Source: Lachnospiraceae bacterium UBA3692
GTDB lineage: Bacteria > Bacillota > Clostridia > Lachnospirales > Lachnospiraceae
Length of the DNA stretch: 64,000 bases
Assembly (NCBI GenBank): GCA_002372815.1
Contig: DFIR01000012.1
Span: 32,182 to 96,181 of the forward strand
Reading direction: 5' to 3'
Below are positions 7,635 to 15,354 of the stretch, piece after piece. Made by a program: the position numbers and the translations under genes. Each line of letters starts with the position of its first letter. Positions within the stretch are counted from its first letter, which is position 1. The notes under the pieces were generated by a model. That model was not told the origin of the DNA. It ran no database searches and saw only the letters and a list, made by a program, of their open reading frames with translations.

Positions 7635-9437
7635 TTATTCCACCTTTTTCCCCCAGTACGGGACGGCGAGATTCAGGACCATGAAAACGACAGCGCTGAT
7701 GATGGAGATCGTCGCGATGGCGTTGCGGACGGGCAGGTTTGTGTGGCCGTTCAGCCCCAGCTTCTCCATAGCCCAGTAAATATTCCCTCTTACGAGGAAG
7801 AGATAAAGGCTGCTCAGGAAGCCGAGGATCCCGAGCGGGAGCCAGACTTTCTTCTGCCTGCGGAGCAGGACCAGACACAGGATCACGCCGGCGAGCAGCA
7901 GGATCCAGATCCCAAGCCGGGCGAAGATGAGGGCGTTTGTTACGAAACTATGCTGTTTCCAGAACATACTGCTGCTGAAATCGTATCCGTACGTATAAAA
8001 CAGGTTAAAACCGAAAAACGTCAGGATGCCCATGACGCAGTTGAAGATCGCGCCGGCGGCGCTGACGTTCACCCACAGGCGCGGGAGCTTCTGAGCGAAG
8101 GTAGATGGGGAGGCTTTTGCCGGAGCGTCCACCTCAGGGGTATCCTTTTTAAGGGGGACTTGCTCCGCTGCGGGTTGCTGTGAGGGTGCTTTGTCTGTTT
8201 TGTCCTGGACAGGCTTCTCAGCGGGAATATCTTTCGGAATCGGCTTCCGGGAAGGTTCCTGAGGAGCAGGCGCAGGGGCAGCAGATGCAGCAGGGGAAGC
8301 AATTCCTGTGATGGCGACGGTCTCGTCAAAGCCCGGGGCGTCAAAACCGGGATCCGTAAAGACCGGAGCGTCAATGCCCGAAGGATCCGTCAGCGGCGCT
8401 CCGGGATGAAGAGCGGAGACTGTGGCGGAGTCGGATTCTTCAGCGGTGTTCCAGAGAGGCCTTGTGTCCGACTGGGGCTGTGCTGACGCAGCCTGGTGCG
8501 AGGCGTCCTGGTGCGCGTCGGCAGGCTGTTCCTGGAGATCATGCAGATCCTGCAGGTCGTCAAGCAGTTCGCGGGCGGTGGTGTAGCGGTCGCGGCGGTC
8601 GAAGGCGATGGCGCGAAGGACGATCTTTTGAAAAGCAGGAGAGCCGTGCACGGGGGCGGGGATGGGTTCACCGCCGATCCTGCGGAAGAGGGCGGCGGCC
8701 TCCTCCTGGGCGGTCGCGATCTTCTGTGTGACAGGGATAAAAGGCATCCTGCGCTCATTCAGGAGATAGTAGAGGACCATGCCGAGGGAGTAGAGGTCGG
8801 CGTCTTTTCCGTAAGGTTCGTTGCGGTAGACTTCGGGGGCCATGTAGTTGGTGGTGCCGGCGACCGTTGCGTTGGCGGTCCCTTCCATCCTTCTGGCGAC
8901 GCCGAAGTCGCCGAGTTTATAGTCGCCGAAATCGGAGACGAAGATATTCTGGGGCTTGATATCCCGGTGGATGATCTCCCGGTCGTGGCAGATGATCAGC
9001 GCTTTGCAGAGGTCCCGTCCGAGCCGGGCGATCTCCTGTTCGGAGAGGCTGCCTTTTCGCAGGACGTCGCGCAGGGGGGTCAGGAGCTCCATGCGGATAT
9101 ACATGCGGAAACCGGCGCCGTCCGCCCGGTCCTCGGTCGTATAATCCTCGCAGCTGACGATGTTGGAATGGCCTTTCAGCTGCATCATCATGCCGTATTC
9201 GCGCAGGAGGTCCTTCTTGCAGTCGCTGCACATCTGCCGGATGCTCTCCGGCGGATATCCTTCGCTCTGCAGTTCCTCCAGTACGCCTTCCTTCGGATAG
9301 GAGATCACTTTCATGGCGGCCCGTTCGACAGAATCGCCGACCGTTCTGGTGATCTCATAGACCATTCCGAAGCTGCCGCTTCCGAGCTTTCTGCCCAGGT
9401 GCCAGCCTTGCCAGGGGATGTGTATTGTATCTGTCAT
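7635..9437 (-). CDS. Membrane Ser/Thr protein kinase
   Basis: 600 residues from the ATG at 9437, preceded by AAGGAG. The kinase domain (about 10-290) has the key residues: GSGSFG loop, AMKVIS lysine, HRDIKPQNIF catalytic loop, LGDFGVAR, and YMAPEVY. A Pro/Ala-rich linker of about 130 residues follows, then a C-terminal membrane module of about four hydrophobic segments (including NALIFARLGIWILLLAGVIL and LGFLSSLYLFLVRGN). All motifs predict an active kinase. The insert between the lysine and helix C (GVLEELQSEGYPPESIRQMC) resembles the one in the kinase at 32144-33172 (AILRMRGAGMSDAGISAYSQ), so the two are related. No phosphatase or substrate is adjacent; the gene is flanked by repeat clusters. 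Confidence 0.9.
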   Translation of the reverse strand: MTDTIHIPWQGWHLGRKLGSGSFGMVYEITRTVGDSVERAAMKVISYPKEGVLEELQSEGYPPESIRQMCSDCKKDLLREYGMMMQLKGHSNIVSCEDYTTEDRADGAGFRMYIRMELLTPLRDVLRKGSLSEQEIARLGRDLCKALIICHDREIIHRDIKPQNIFVSDFGDYKLGDFGVARRMEGTANATVAGTTNYMAPEVYRNEPYGKDADLYSLGMVLYYLLNERRMPFIPVTQKIATAQEEAAALFRRIGGEPIPAPVHGSPAFQKIVLRAIAFDRRDRYTTARELLDDLQDLHDLQEQPADAHQDASHQAASAQPQSDTRPLWNTAEESDSATVSALHPGAPLTDPSGIDAPVFTDPGFDAPGFDETVAITGIASPAASAAPAPAPQEPSRKPIPKDIPAEKPVQDKTDKAPSQQPAAEQVPLKKDTPEVDAPAKASPSTFAQKLPRLWVNVSAAGAIFNCVMGILTFFGFNLFYTYGYDFSSSMFWKQHSFVTNALIFARLGIWILLLAGVILCLVLLRRQKKVWLPLGILGFLSSLYLFLVRGNIYWAMEKLGLNGHTNLPVRNAIATISIISAVVFMVLNLAVPYWGKKVE

Positions 9438-9622
9438 TGTGCTGCTCCTTTGCTGTGACTGTGCCGGGGCGCGGAGGACCGTGCCGGGACCATGCATGGC
9501 CGTGCGGGATGGATTTCTGTGCGACTGCCCCTCGTGGAATGTTCTCATTATATCACAATTTATCGGTATATGTTTGTGCGAGCGGGTGTATACGTGTAGA
9601 ATGAGGATAGGAAGAGCGCAGA

Positions 9623-9675
9623 GCGCGCAGGGGACGGTTCTCTGCGCGCCGCGCGGAGAACCGTCCCCTGCGCGC
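9623..9675. repeat. REP-like hairpin repeats, head-to-head pair
   Basis: Forward copy 9623-9649 abutting reverse copy 9651-9675, just upstream of the radical SAM ribosome-binding site. Transcripts entering the radical SAM gene would carry this hairpin in their leader. Confidence 0.9.
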
Positions 9676-9688
9676 TAAGGAGGCAGAC

Positions 9689-11086
9689 ATGACGAAGATA
9701 CCTTTTCTTTTCAGAAAGACGAAGACGGTACGCAATCTGCAGGCGTATATGGACACGACGTTCAGTGAGGTGCTGCACACGACGCTGAATCCGGACGGGC
9801 CGGGAGCGATCCGCATTCATCTGATCCCTCCGAAGAAAGAGGAGGATGCACTGAACCCGAGCATTGCCATCATCAACGGGACGGATATCGTGCCGGTGAA
9901 CTTTACGTGGGCAGTGATCCTGGCGGAACTGATCCGGGAGACGAATGTGTATGACGGCAAGGAGATCGGAGAGGCGGATATACAGAGCATCCTGGACCGG
10001 ACGGCGGAGAGTGTGAAGAAGATCCTTCCGATCCTCTCAAGAAAAAAGATCGTGGAAGATATCAGCACGATCTTCACGACGATCGAGCAGATCGCCTACC
10101 GGGAGGAAGTGACGGAAGACGTGCACTATATGAGCATCGGGGACTATGCGCCGTTCATGCAGGCACCGCACCGGATGGATCTGATGGTGAGCGCGATGAC
10201 CAGGAATGGCAAGTGGCACTGCAATCAGAAGTGCGTGCACTGCTATGCGGCCGGACAGGCGCTGTCGGATGAGGCGGAGCTGTCCACGGAAGAATGGAAG
10301 GAGATCCTGGACCGCTGCCGGAATGCCGGCATCCCGCAGGTGACGTTTACGGGCGGGGAGCCCACGATGCGGGAGGACCTGTTCGAGCTCATCTCTCATG
10401 CGCGTTGGTTTATTTCGCGGCTCAACACCAACGGCATCCGGCTGACGCCGGAGTACTGCAGGAAGCTTCATGAGGCGGAGCTGGACAGTGTGCAGGTCAC
10501 TTTTTACTCTGTGGATCCGGAAGTCCACAACAAGCTTGTCGGCGCGGAAAGGTATGAGGAGACGCTGGCGGGAATCCGCAACGCGCTGGCGGAGGGCCTG
10601 TCTGTGAGCATCAACACGCCGCTCTGTACGCTCAACCGCGATTATGAAAAAACGCTCTCCTCTCTGCACGATATGGGCGTCATCTATGTGACCTGTTCGG
10701 GGCTGATCACCACCGGAAGTGCTTTGGGGCAGGAGTCGGAGGCATTGCAGCTGAGCAGCGAGGAACTGGAAGAGATCCTGCGCAGGGCGGTCGCGTACTG
10801 CCATGCGAACGGGATGGAGATCGCCTTTACGTCGCCCGGGTGGCTCAGGGAGGAAGTGTTTGAGGAACTGAATATCCCTTCGCCTTCCTGCGGAGCCTGC
10901 CTTTCCAATATGGCGATCACGCCGGGAGGAAATGTGGTGCCCTGCCAGAGCTGGCTGTCCGACCGGCCGCTGGGGAACATGCTCACAGATGAGTGGAAGG
11001 AGATCTGGAACAGTGGGACCTGCAAGGAGAGGCGGGAGTTCTCCGCGCAGCTGACGGGGGATTGCCCGTTGAGGAGGTACTGCTGA
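9689..11086 (+). CDS. Radical SAM protein with SPASM-like C-terminus
   Basis: 465 residues, ATG 9689 with AAGGAGG upstream. The radical SAM cluster motif CNQKCVHCYA (CxxxCxxC) begins near residue 178. TFTGGEPTMR and the SRLNTNGIRLTPE strand follow as in classic radical SAM/SPASM enzymes. The C-terminus has auxiliary-cluster cysteines (SCGACLSNMAITPGGNVVPC, CKERREFS, and CPLRRYC at the end). The first about 150 residues (IINGTDIVPVNFTWAVILAE, EADIQSILDRTAESVKKIL) are not part of the barrel; a PqqD-like recognition element is possible but unproven. Its stop codon overlaps the start of the next gene (TGATG), so the pair is translationally coupled. SPASM enzymes often modify peptides, so the Cys-rich neighbour is the obvious candidate substrate. 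Confidence 0.88.
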   Translation: MTKIPFLFRKTKTVRNLQAYMDTTFSEVLHTTLNPDGPGAIRIHLIPPKKEEDALNPSIAIINGTDIVPVNFTWAVILAELIRETNVYDGKEIGEADIQSILDRTAESVKKILPILSRKKIVEDISTIFTTIEQIAYREEVTEDVHYMSIGDYAPFMQAPHRMDLMVSAMTRNGKWHCNQKCVHCYAAGQALSDEAELSTEEWKEILDRCRNAGIPQVTFTGGEPTMREDLFELISHARWFISRLNTNGIRLTPEYCRKLHEAELDSVQVTFYSVDPEVHNKLVGAERYEETLAGIRNALAEGLSVSINTPLCTLNRDYEKTLSSLHDMGVIYVTCSGLITTGSALGQESEALQLSSEELEEILRRAVAYCHANGMEIAFTSPGWLREEVFEELNIPSPSCGACLSNMAITPGGNVVPCQSWLSDRPLGNMLTDEWKEIWNSGTCKERREFSAQLTGDCPLRRYC

Positions 11087-12441
11087 TGAAAAACAGGGTA
11101 CATGGAATGGGACGAATGGGACAGGCTGTGCGTGGGCTGGCGGCTCTTGTTGCGTCGGTCGTGCTGTGTCTGTCCGCGCCGTTTGGGATGAATGTGCAGG
11201 CGGCGGAGCCTACCGATGAGATCGAGCATTTTCTGATCACGGTCGATGTGCAGGAGGATGCCTCGCTTCTGATGACGTACCACATCGACTGGAAGGTGCT
11301 GGACGATGAGGAGTACGGGCCGCTGGAGTGGGTGGACATCGGCGTGCCGAACAGCTATCACTCCGAGGTCACGGCGCTGAGCGGCAACATTGATCACATC
11401 AATGATGAGGGGTCTTCGCTGGAGATCTATCTGGACCGGGAGTATTATGCGGACGAGGTGGTGAGCTTTGAGTTCTCCTTTGTCCAGGATCATATGTATC
11501 AGATCGACCGGTATGTGGACGGGGAGACGGTCTTCGCCTTCACGCCGGCGTGGTTCGACGGGATCGAGGTCAGGAATCTGACGATCCGGTGGAACGCCGA
11601 CCAGGCAGGCGCCTGGCAGCCGGACTGTGTGATGGAGGGGGAGTATCTGACTTTTTCCGCGTCGTTGGCGGCAGGGGACCGTTATTCGATCACGGTCGCT
11701 TATCCCAATGATGCATTCGCCTTCTCCGAGGACCGGCAGGCTAACAGCGGCAGCGGCAGTTATGGCGGCGGCGACTACGGGGGATCGGACTGGGGAAATG
11801 ACCCGGGCGAGGACATCGTGACGGTCATCGCAGGGCTGGTTCTGCTGTTCGTGTTCTTTGTGCTGCCGATCATTCTGGTCGTGAAGTTCATTCAGTGGGT
11901 CGCGCGGGGCGCCGGGTTCGGCAGTGATTCTTCGGAGACCACGTCTTACAAAAAGAAGATCACGCGCACGAAGATCGAGTACTATGAGAATTGCCCCAAC
12001 TGCGGCGCCGGCCGGCAGGAGGGCAGGGATGACTGCGCCTACTGCGGCACAAGTATGATCAAGAGCAAGGAGATCATCGAGGAGAAAGATCTCGAAGAGC
12101 CGCAGAAATATACCCACACGGGAACCTACCATTACGGCAGTTCGCCCAATACGTATATCCACGTGAATGTGGTCAATGTGCCGGTCGTGCATTCTTCCGG
12201 GCACCGGCGCTCGGGAGGCGGCGGAGGCAGGCGTTCCGGCGGCGGCGGATCCAGGCCGCGGTCCTCCTGTGCGTCTTCCTGCGCTTCCAGCTGCGCATGC
12301 GCCTCGAGCTGTGCGTGCGCATGTGCCTGCGCATCGTCCGGCCGGGCGGGCTGTTCCGTCAAGGAATTCTTCCGGGACAGCATCCACCGCGGCAGGGTGC
12401 GGGTGCAGGCGGATGACCGGGCAAGGCGCGCAGGGGACTGA
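11086..12441 (+). CDS. Secreted/TM zinc-ribbon protein with Cys-rich C-terminal tail
   Basis: 451 residues. ATG 11086 overlaps the radical SAM stop, with GAGGAGG 8 nt upstream. A signal peptide (LAALVASVVLCLSAPFGMNVQA) leads into an extracytoplasmic beta-rich domain of about 210 residues (LITVDVQEDASLLMTYHIDW, then WTPAWF-like FAFTPAWFDGIEVRNLTIRW), similar in layout to DUF2207-type proteins. A TM segment (TVIAGLVLLFVFFVLPIIL) and a zinc ribbon (CPNCGAGRQEGRDDCAYCG) follow. The tail (about 395-420) has nine Cys spaced by Ala and Ser (SSCASSCASSCACASSCACA and onward to GRAGC). Its end (RVQADDRARRAGD) reads into a hairpin-repeat fragment, so the native stop was probably displaced. The tail may be modified by the coupled radical SAM enzyme; this is inference. 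Confidence 0.82.
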   Translation: MKNRVHGMGRMGQAVRGLAALVASVVLCLSAPFGMNVQAAEPTDEIEHFLITVDVQEDASLLMTYHIDWKVLDDEEYGPLEWVDIGVPNSYHSEVTALSGNIDHINDEGSSLEIYLDREYYADEVVSFEFSFVQDHMYQIDRYVDGETVFAFTPAWFDGIEVRNLTIRWNADQAGAWQPDCVMEGEYLTFSASLAAGDRYSITVAYPNDAFAFSEDRQANSGSGSYGGGDYGGSDWGNDPGEDIVTVIAGLVLLFVFFVLPIILVVKFIQWVARGAGFGSDSSETTSYKKKITRTKIEYYENCPNCGAGRQEGRDDCAYCGTSMIKSKEIIEEKDLEEPQKYTHTGTYHYGSSPNTYIHVNVVNVPVVHSSGHRRSGGGGGRRSGGGGSRPRSSCASSCASSCACASSCACACACASSGRAGCSVKEFFRDSIHRGRVRVQADDRARRAGD

Positions 12442-12558
12442 CCGCGCAGGGGACGGTTCTCCGCGCGGTAATTAAGAAGATACAAAGAGCGCGCAGGGGA
12501 CGGTTCTCTGCGCGCTCTTTCAATGAGTGGAGCGCGCGGAGAACCGTCCCCTGCGCGC
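12426..12558. repeat. REP-like hairpin repeat cluster
   Basis: A 5' fragment (12426-12439) inside the preceding gene's 3' end, forward copies at 12442-12468 (stem variant CCGCGCAG...CCGCGCGG) and 12489-12515, and a reverse copy at 12532-12558 ending at the next gene's stop. Confidence 0.9.
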
Positions 12559-12560
12559 TT

Positions 12561-13490
12561 TTACCACAGAAGAAGCTGTCCGGTGCGATAGCGTGTCTGT
12601 TTTGCTTCCCGGATCTGGTCTTCCGGGTGGAGATGGCCGACAAGAAGGGGGGAGGCCGGATCATGCTGTGCGCTGTTCTGCAGGACGGTGCGGCGGTCAT
12701 AGTTGGCATAGCAGTACCGGCAGAAGTGGCGGCAGGTGTTGTAGGCACCGATGTCGCTGCCGAGGAGACAGCGACAGCCTTTGCGGGCGGGGGATGTGCC
12801 TGTCGGAACCGTCAGTTCCTCCCCGAGAGCGTGCTCTAAGACCTCTTTGGTCATGCAGCCCCTTGTATTGATGCCAAACGGCGCGAGATCTGTGCCTTCC
12901 AGGCAGGTATAGACCTGCATTCCGTGGCGCGCTGCGATCTCCGCGATGCCGCGGCCAAGAAGAAGTCTGTGTTCCGGACGTACTTCCCGGGCTTCGGGGA
13001 AGTTGCGTCTGGTTTTTTCATATAAGTCGATAAAACTGATGACGACTTGTTCGGTATAGCCGTCCAGAGCAGATGCAATCTGTTCAAATGCCCGGAGGTG
13101 GTATTCGGGCGTATATTCTTCTGAGAGGAAGATGGGGTCATATCTCCAGCCTACGCAGCGTTTGCCGACAGATTGCGACAGGACCTGGAAACGGGCGCAT
13201 ATTTCTGCTTTATCCGGGACGGCAGGTTCGATCTCTTTGCCGTAGGGCGTGATCGTTACGAACCAGAATTGAGGGAAGGATGCCAGTTCGTGTAAATGCG
13301 GAAGCATCGGCCCGGGATCTTTTGTGCAGAAAACGAGCATGTCGACAACTTCCGGGTCGATCCGGTACCGGGTCACCAGTTCGGGGCGGAAGGGATTTCG
13401 GGCCATGACATAGCCCTCCTGCACGCGGCGGAGCAGCCATTCACTGTAAAATGCCGGAATGTCGGTCCGGCTGCCGGTATTCAGGATCAT
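12561..13490 (-). CDS. DUF1848 family protein (radical SAM-like cluster binder)
   Basis: 309 residues, start at 13490 with GGAGG upstream on the minus strand. Recognisable DUF1848 features: start MILNTGSRTDIPAFYSEWLL, the segment GYVMARNPFRPELVTRYRID, FCTKDPGPMLPHL, FVTITPYGKEIEP, GWRYDPIFLSEEYT, and a C-terminal cysteine cluster NTCRHFCRYCYANYD (CxxxCxxC). The family is widespread in Clostridia and is thought to bind an iron-sulfur cluster at its C-terminus; its reaction is unknown. Stop codon region overlaps a hairpin repeat. It is convergent to the Cys-rich tail gene and not obviously part of that operon. Confidence 0.88.
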   Translation of the reverse strand: MILNTGSRTDIPAFYSEWLLRRVQEGYVMARNPFRPELVTRYRIDPEVVDMLVFCTKDPGPMLPHLHELASFPQFWFVTITPYGKEIEPAVPDKAEICARFQVLSQSVGKRCVGWRYDPIFLSEEYTPEYHLRAFEQIASALDGYTEQVVISFIDLYEKTRRNFPEAREVRPEHRLLLGRGIAEIAARHGMQVYTCLEGTDLAPFGINTRGCMTKEVLEHALGEELTVPTGTSPARKGCRCLLGSDIGAYNTCRHFCRYCYANYDRRTVLQNSAQHDPASPLLVGHLHPEDQIREAKQTRYRTGQLLLW

Positions 13491-13505
13491 AGGGGCCTCC
13501 TGGGA

Positions 13506-13573
13506 GCGCGCAGGGGACGGTTCTCCGCGCGCTTTTTTATGGGCTTAGCGCGCAGAGAACCGTCCCCTGCGCG
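13506..13573. repeat. REP-like hairpin repeats, inverted pair upstream of RAYT
   Basis: Forward copy 13506-13532 (followed by TTTTTT) and reverse copy 13548-13573. They lie 5' of the REP-associated transposase gene, with a second pair on its 3' side. Confidence 0.92.
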
Positions 13574-13576
13574 GAC

Positions 13577-13605
13577 TTGCATTATTCGTCTATACGAGGT
13601 ATAAT
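13577..13605 (+). promoter_or_regulatory. Predicted promoter of the RAYT gene
   Basis: TTGCAT (13577-13582), 17-bp spacer, perfect TATAAT (13600-13605). It begins 4 nt after the repeat copy and implies a leader of about 120 nt. Confidence 0.55.
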
Positions 13606-13673
13606 TTGTGAAAAGCGGAGTCTGTGGCAGGGGTCAGTCATCTTACAAGTACATATTATACAGGAAGTTTTTT

Positions 13674-13697
13674 AACAGGAGATCATGATCTCCTGTT
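13674..13697. other. 24-bp perfect palindrome in RAYT leader
   Basis: AACAGGAGATCA followed by its exact complement TGATCTCCTGTT, then TTGCATTTTC. As RNA it would form a loop-poor hairpin with a weak U run about 40 nt before the RAYT start, so it could be an attenuator, a terminator or a dimeric protein-binding site. Confidence 0.7.
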
Positions 13698-13736
13698 TTG
13701 CATTTTCTGAGAATAAGGAAATAAGGAGGAGAGTAA

Positions 13737-14567
13737 ATGCCGAGAAGCAGAAGAATGAAAAGTCCTGCAGGTCTGTATCATATTATTATGCGTGGGATCA
13801 ATCGGGAGTTTATTTTTTCAGATGATGAAGATCATCGGAAATATCTGCGGCTTCTTGTCAAATATCAGAAGGAGTGCGGATTCACGCTTTATGCATGGTG
13901 TATTATGTCCAACCATGTGCATCTTCTTCTCAGGGAGGGAGAAGTGCCTGTGTCGGAGATCTTCCGTAAGCTGGGGACCAGTTATGTATACTGGTATAAC
14001 AGCAGACATGGCCGTGTGGGGCACTTGTTTCAGGATCGGTTTAAGAGTCAGATCATAGATAGTGTACCGTATTTCCTGCATGCCATACGATATATTCATT
14101 TGAATCCTGTTAAAGCGGGGATCTGCAAGGATCCGGGCGAGTATCTGTACAGCAGTTACAGGGATTATTTTGGGAAAGGGAGTATTGTAGACGCGAAATA
14201 TGTGCTGCAGTATATGTCGAGGAACGAATTCGTTGCATTCCATCATGTGCTGTCGCCTTCCGGAGAGGCGGAGAAAGATAGCAACTATTCTTTCATTGAA
14301 ATGAACGAGAATGTGTCCCGGCGGGTGACGGACGAAGAACTTAAAGGGCTGATCATACGATCTTCCGGGTGCGATAGTGCCTGGGACTTTCTGAATCTTT
14401 CTGACGAAAGGCAGTGTGATGTGATTTGGGAAATGCTGTGCTCCGGGGCTTCGGTGAGACAGCTGTCCCGGTTGACCGCAAGAAGTGAGTGTTTCATCCG
14501 GAGAGTCCGTGATGAGCGCGCAGGGGACGGTTCTCTGCGCGCTTGCTCTGCGCGTTCTGCACGCTGA
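13737..14567 (+). CDS. REP-associated tyrosine transposase (RAYT, Y1/HUH family)
   Basis: 276 residues; AGGAGGAG lies upstream of ATG 13737. Y1_Tnp-type signatures: PRSRRMKSPAGLYHIIMRGI, the HUH motif in MSNHVHLLLREGE, and YVYWYNSRHGRVGHLFQDRF with the candidate catalytic tyrosines, followed by AIRYIHLNPVKAGI. In other bacteria this family cuts and spreads REP hairpins that lie next to its own gene. Here hairpin repeats flank the gene on both sides, and the last about 18 residues (DERAGDGSLRACSARSAR) are read from the 3' repeat. A C-terminal region after residue 180 resembles a helix-turn-helix (CSGASVRQLSRLTARSECFI). Lower GC than most neighbours suggests acquisition. Confidence 0.92.
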   Translation: MPRSRRMKSPAGLYHIIMRGINREFIFSDDEDHRKYLRLLVKYQKECGFTLYAWCIMSNHVHLLLREGEVPVSEIFRKLGTSYVYWYNSRHGRVGHLFQDRFKSQIIDSVPYFLHAIRYIHLNPVKAGICKDPGEYLYSSYRDYFGKGSIVDAKYVLQYMSRNEFVAFHHVLSPSGEAEKDSNYSFIEMNENVSRRVTDEELKGLIIRSSGCDSAWDFLNLSDERQCDVIWEMLCSGASVRQLSRLTARSECFIRRVRDERAGDGSLRACSARSAR

Positions 14568-14597
14568 AAAGCGCGCGGAGAACCGTCCCCTGCGCGC
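14516..14597. repeat. REP-like hairpin repeats, inverted pair at 3' end of RAYT
   Basis: Forward copy 14516-14542 lies inside the RAYT reading frame and reverse copy 14571-14597 follows the stop. The intervening DNA holds additional GCGCG fragments. Confidence 0.92.
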
Positions 14598-14740
14598 TCT
14601 TACGATTTTTTCCGCCGTGGTGAAAATATGGGGAGGTATTTCTCCGGATGAGAGGTTTATCCCCTGTGATGTGCGAGGTATGATTTCTCTATCAAAAATA
14701 AATCCAAACCTAAAAAGGCTGCGGAAGCGGAGGTAAATAT

Positions 14741-14956
14741 ATGACTACACTGGTTACGATCATTCTGCTGTTTGTTTTTCTCAGAATTGTCTGGGCAATC
14801 TTCCGGGCGGGGCTGCGGATCCTAGGGTGGATGCTCGGAAGTCTGGGATTCCTGATCTCGCTGTTTCTGGCATTCACGGTGGTGGGAGTGATCTTCCACC
14901 TGCTGCCGGTGCTGCTGATCGTGGGGTTGCTGATGGCTGCGAGGCAGCCGGTGTAA
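14741..14956 (+). CDS. Small two-TM membrane protein
   Basis: 71 residues, ATG 14741 with GGAGGT about 6 nt upstream. Two hydrophobic stretches (LVTIILLFVFLRIVWAIF and GFLISLFLAFTVVGVIFHLL, continuing PVLLIVGLLMA) separated by a short basic/glycine link. No conserved catalytic motif. It stands alone, followed by a hairpin and a terminator. Real gene is likely from the ribosome site and the membrane pattern; function unknown. Confidence 0.7.
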   Translation: MTTLVTIILLFVFLRIVWAIFRAGLRILGWMLGSLGFLISLFLAFTVVGVIFHLLPVLLIVGLLMAARQPV

Positions 14957-14961
14957 AATTA

Positions 14962-15035
14962 GAACTCCGCTCATAAGAGCGGGTTCTGCATACGGCGGTG
15001 TCGCTGCAGAGAACTGCGGCGGTGCCGCTTATTTT
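14962..15035 (+). terminator. Tandem hairpins with T run after small membrane gene
   Basis: A first hairpin AGAACTCCGCTC / GAGCGGGTTCT (about 14962-14988) and a second GCGGC-GGT-GCCGC (15016-15028) followed by TTATTTTT. The second is a credible intrinsic terminator. Confidence 0.7.
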
Positions 15036-15354
15036 TAGCATTTGATTATGGCTGGAGAAGAATGAGAAAGGGGAATGGTGATCTGCGCGTTTTGTATACG
15101 CGCCGCCAGGGAAACATCCCCTTGCGCATTCTTCAGGGAAATACCCCCGCTTTAGAGCATTTTATTGTTTATGGTGCATGTCGGTGATAAAATCCTTTTT
15201 AGCGTGAGAACAAGGGGCACCCAGATGAATGAGGGGAGTGACGCCTTCTTGCAGAGGCCGGTACATGTTGTGCATAGGGTGTAGGTAGTTCTCAGCAAAA
15301 TGGTATATAGGAAAAATGGATAGATCACTATATATGATAAAGGAGCAAAATAGT
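15036..15354. other. Intergenic stretch before licD-like gene
   Basis: About 320 bases without a convincing gene. The first part (15080-15150) has GCGCG/CCCC fragments that may be a decayed hairpin repeat. The rest is AT-richer than the surroundings and runs smoothly into the AT-rich 5' half of the next gene. Clear promoter not identified. Confidence 0.5.

Noticed and set aside
9553..9820. Short minus-strand frames before the radical SAM gene
   Set aside because: They are made of hairpin-repeat translation (RRTVPCAL, REPSPAR type) and the complement of the radical SAM start; no ribosome site fits.
13737..14567. IS200/IS605 insertion sequence
   Set aside because: The protein has the RAYT form (PRSRRMKSPAGLYH start, long C-terminal part) and its flanks are the dispersed hairpins; no TnpB or typical IS ends are seen.
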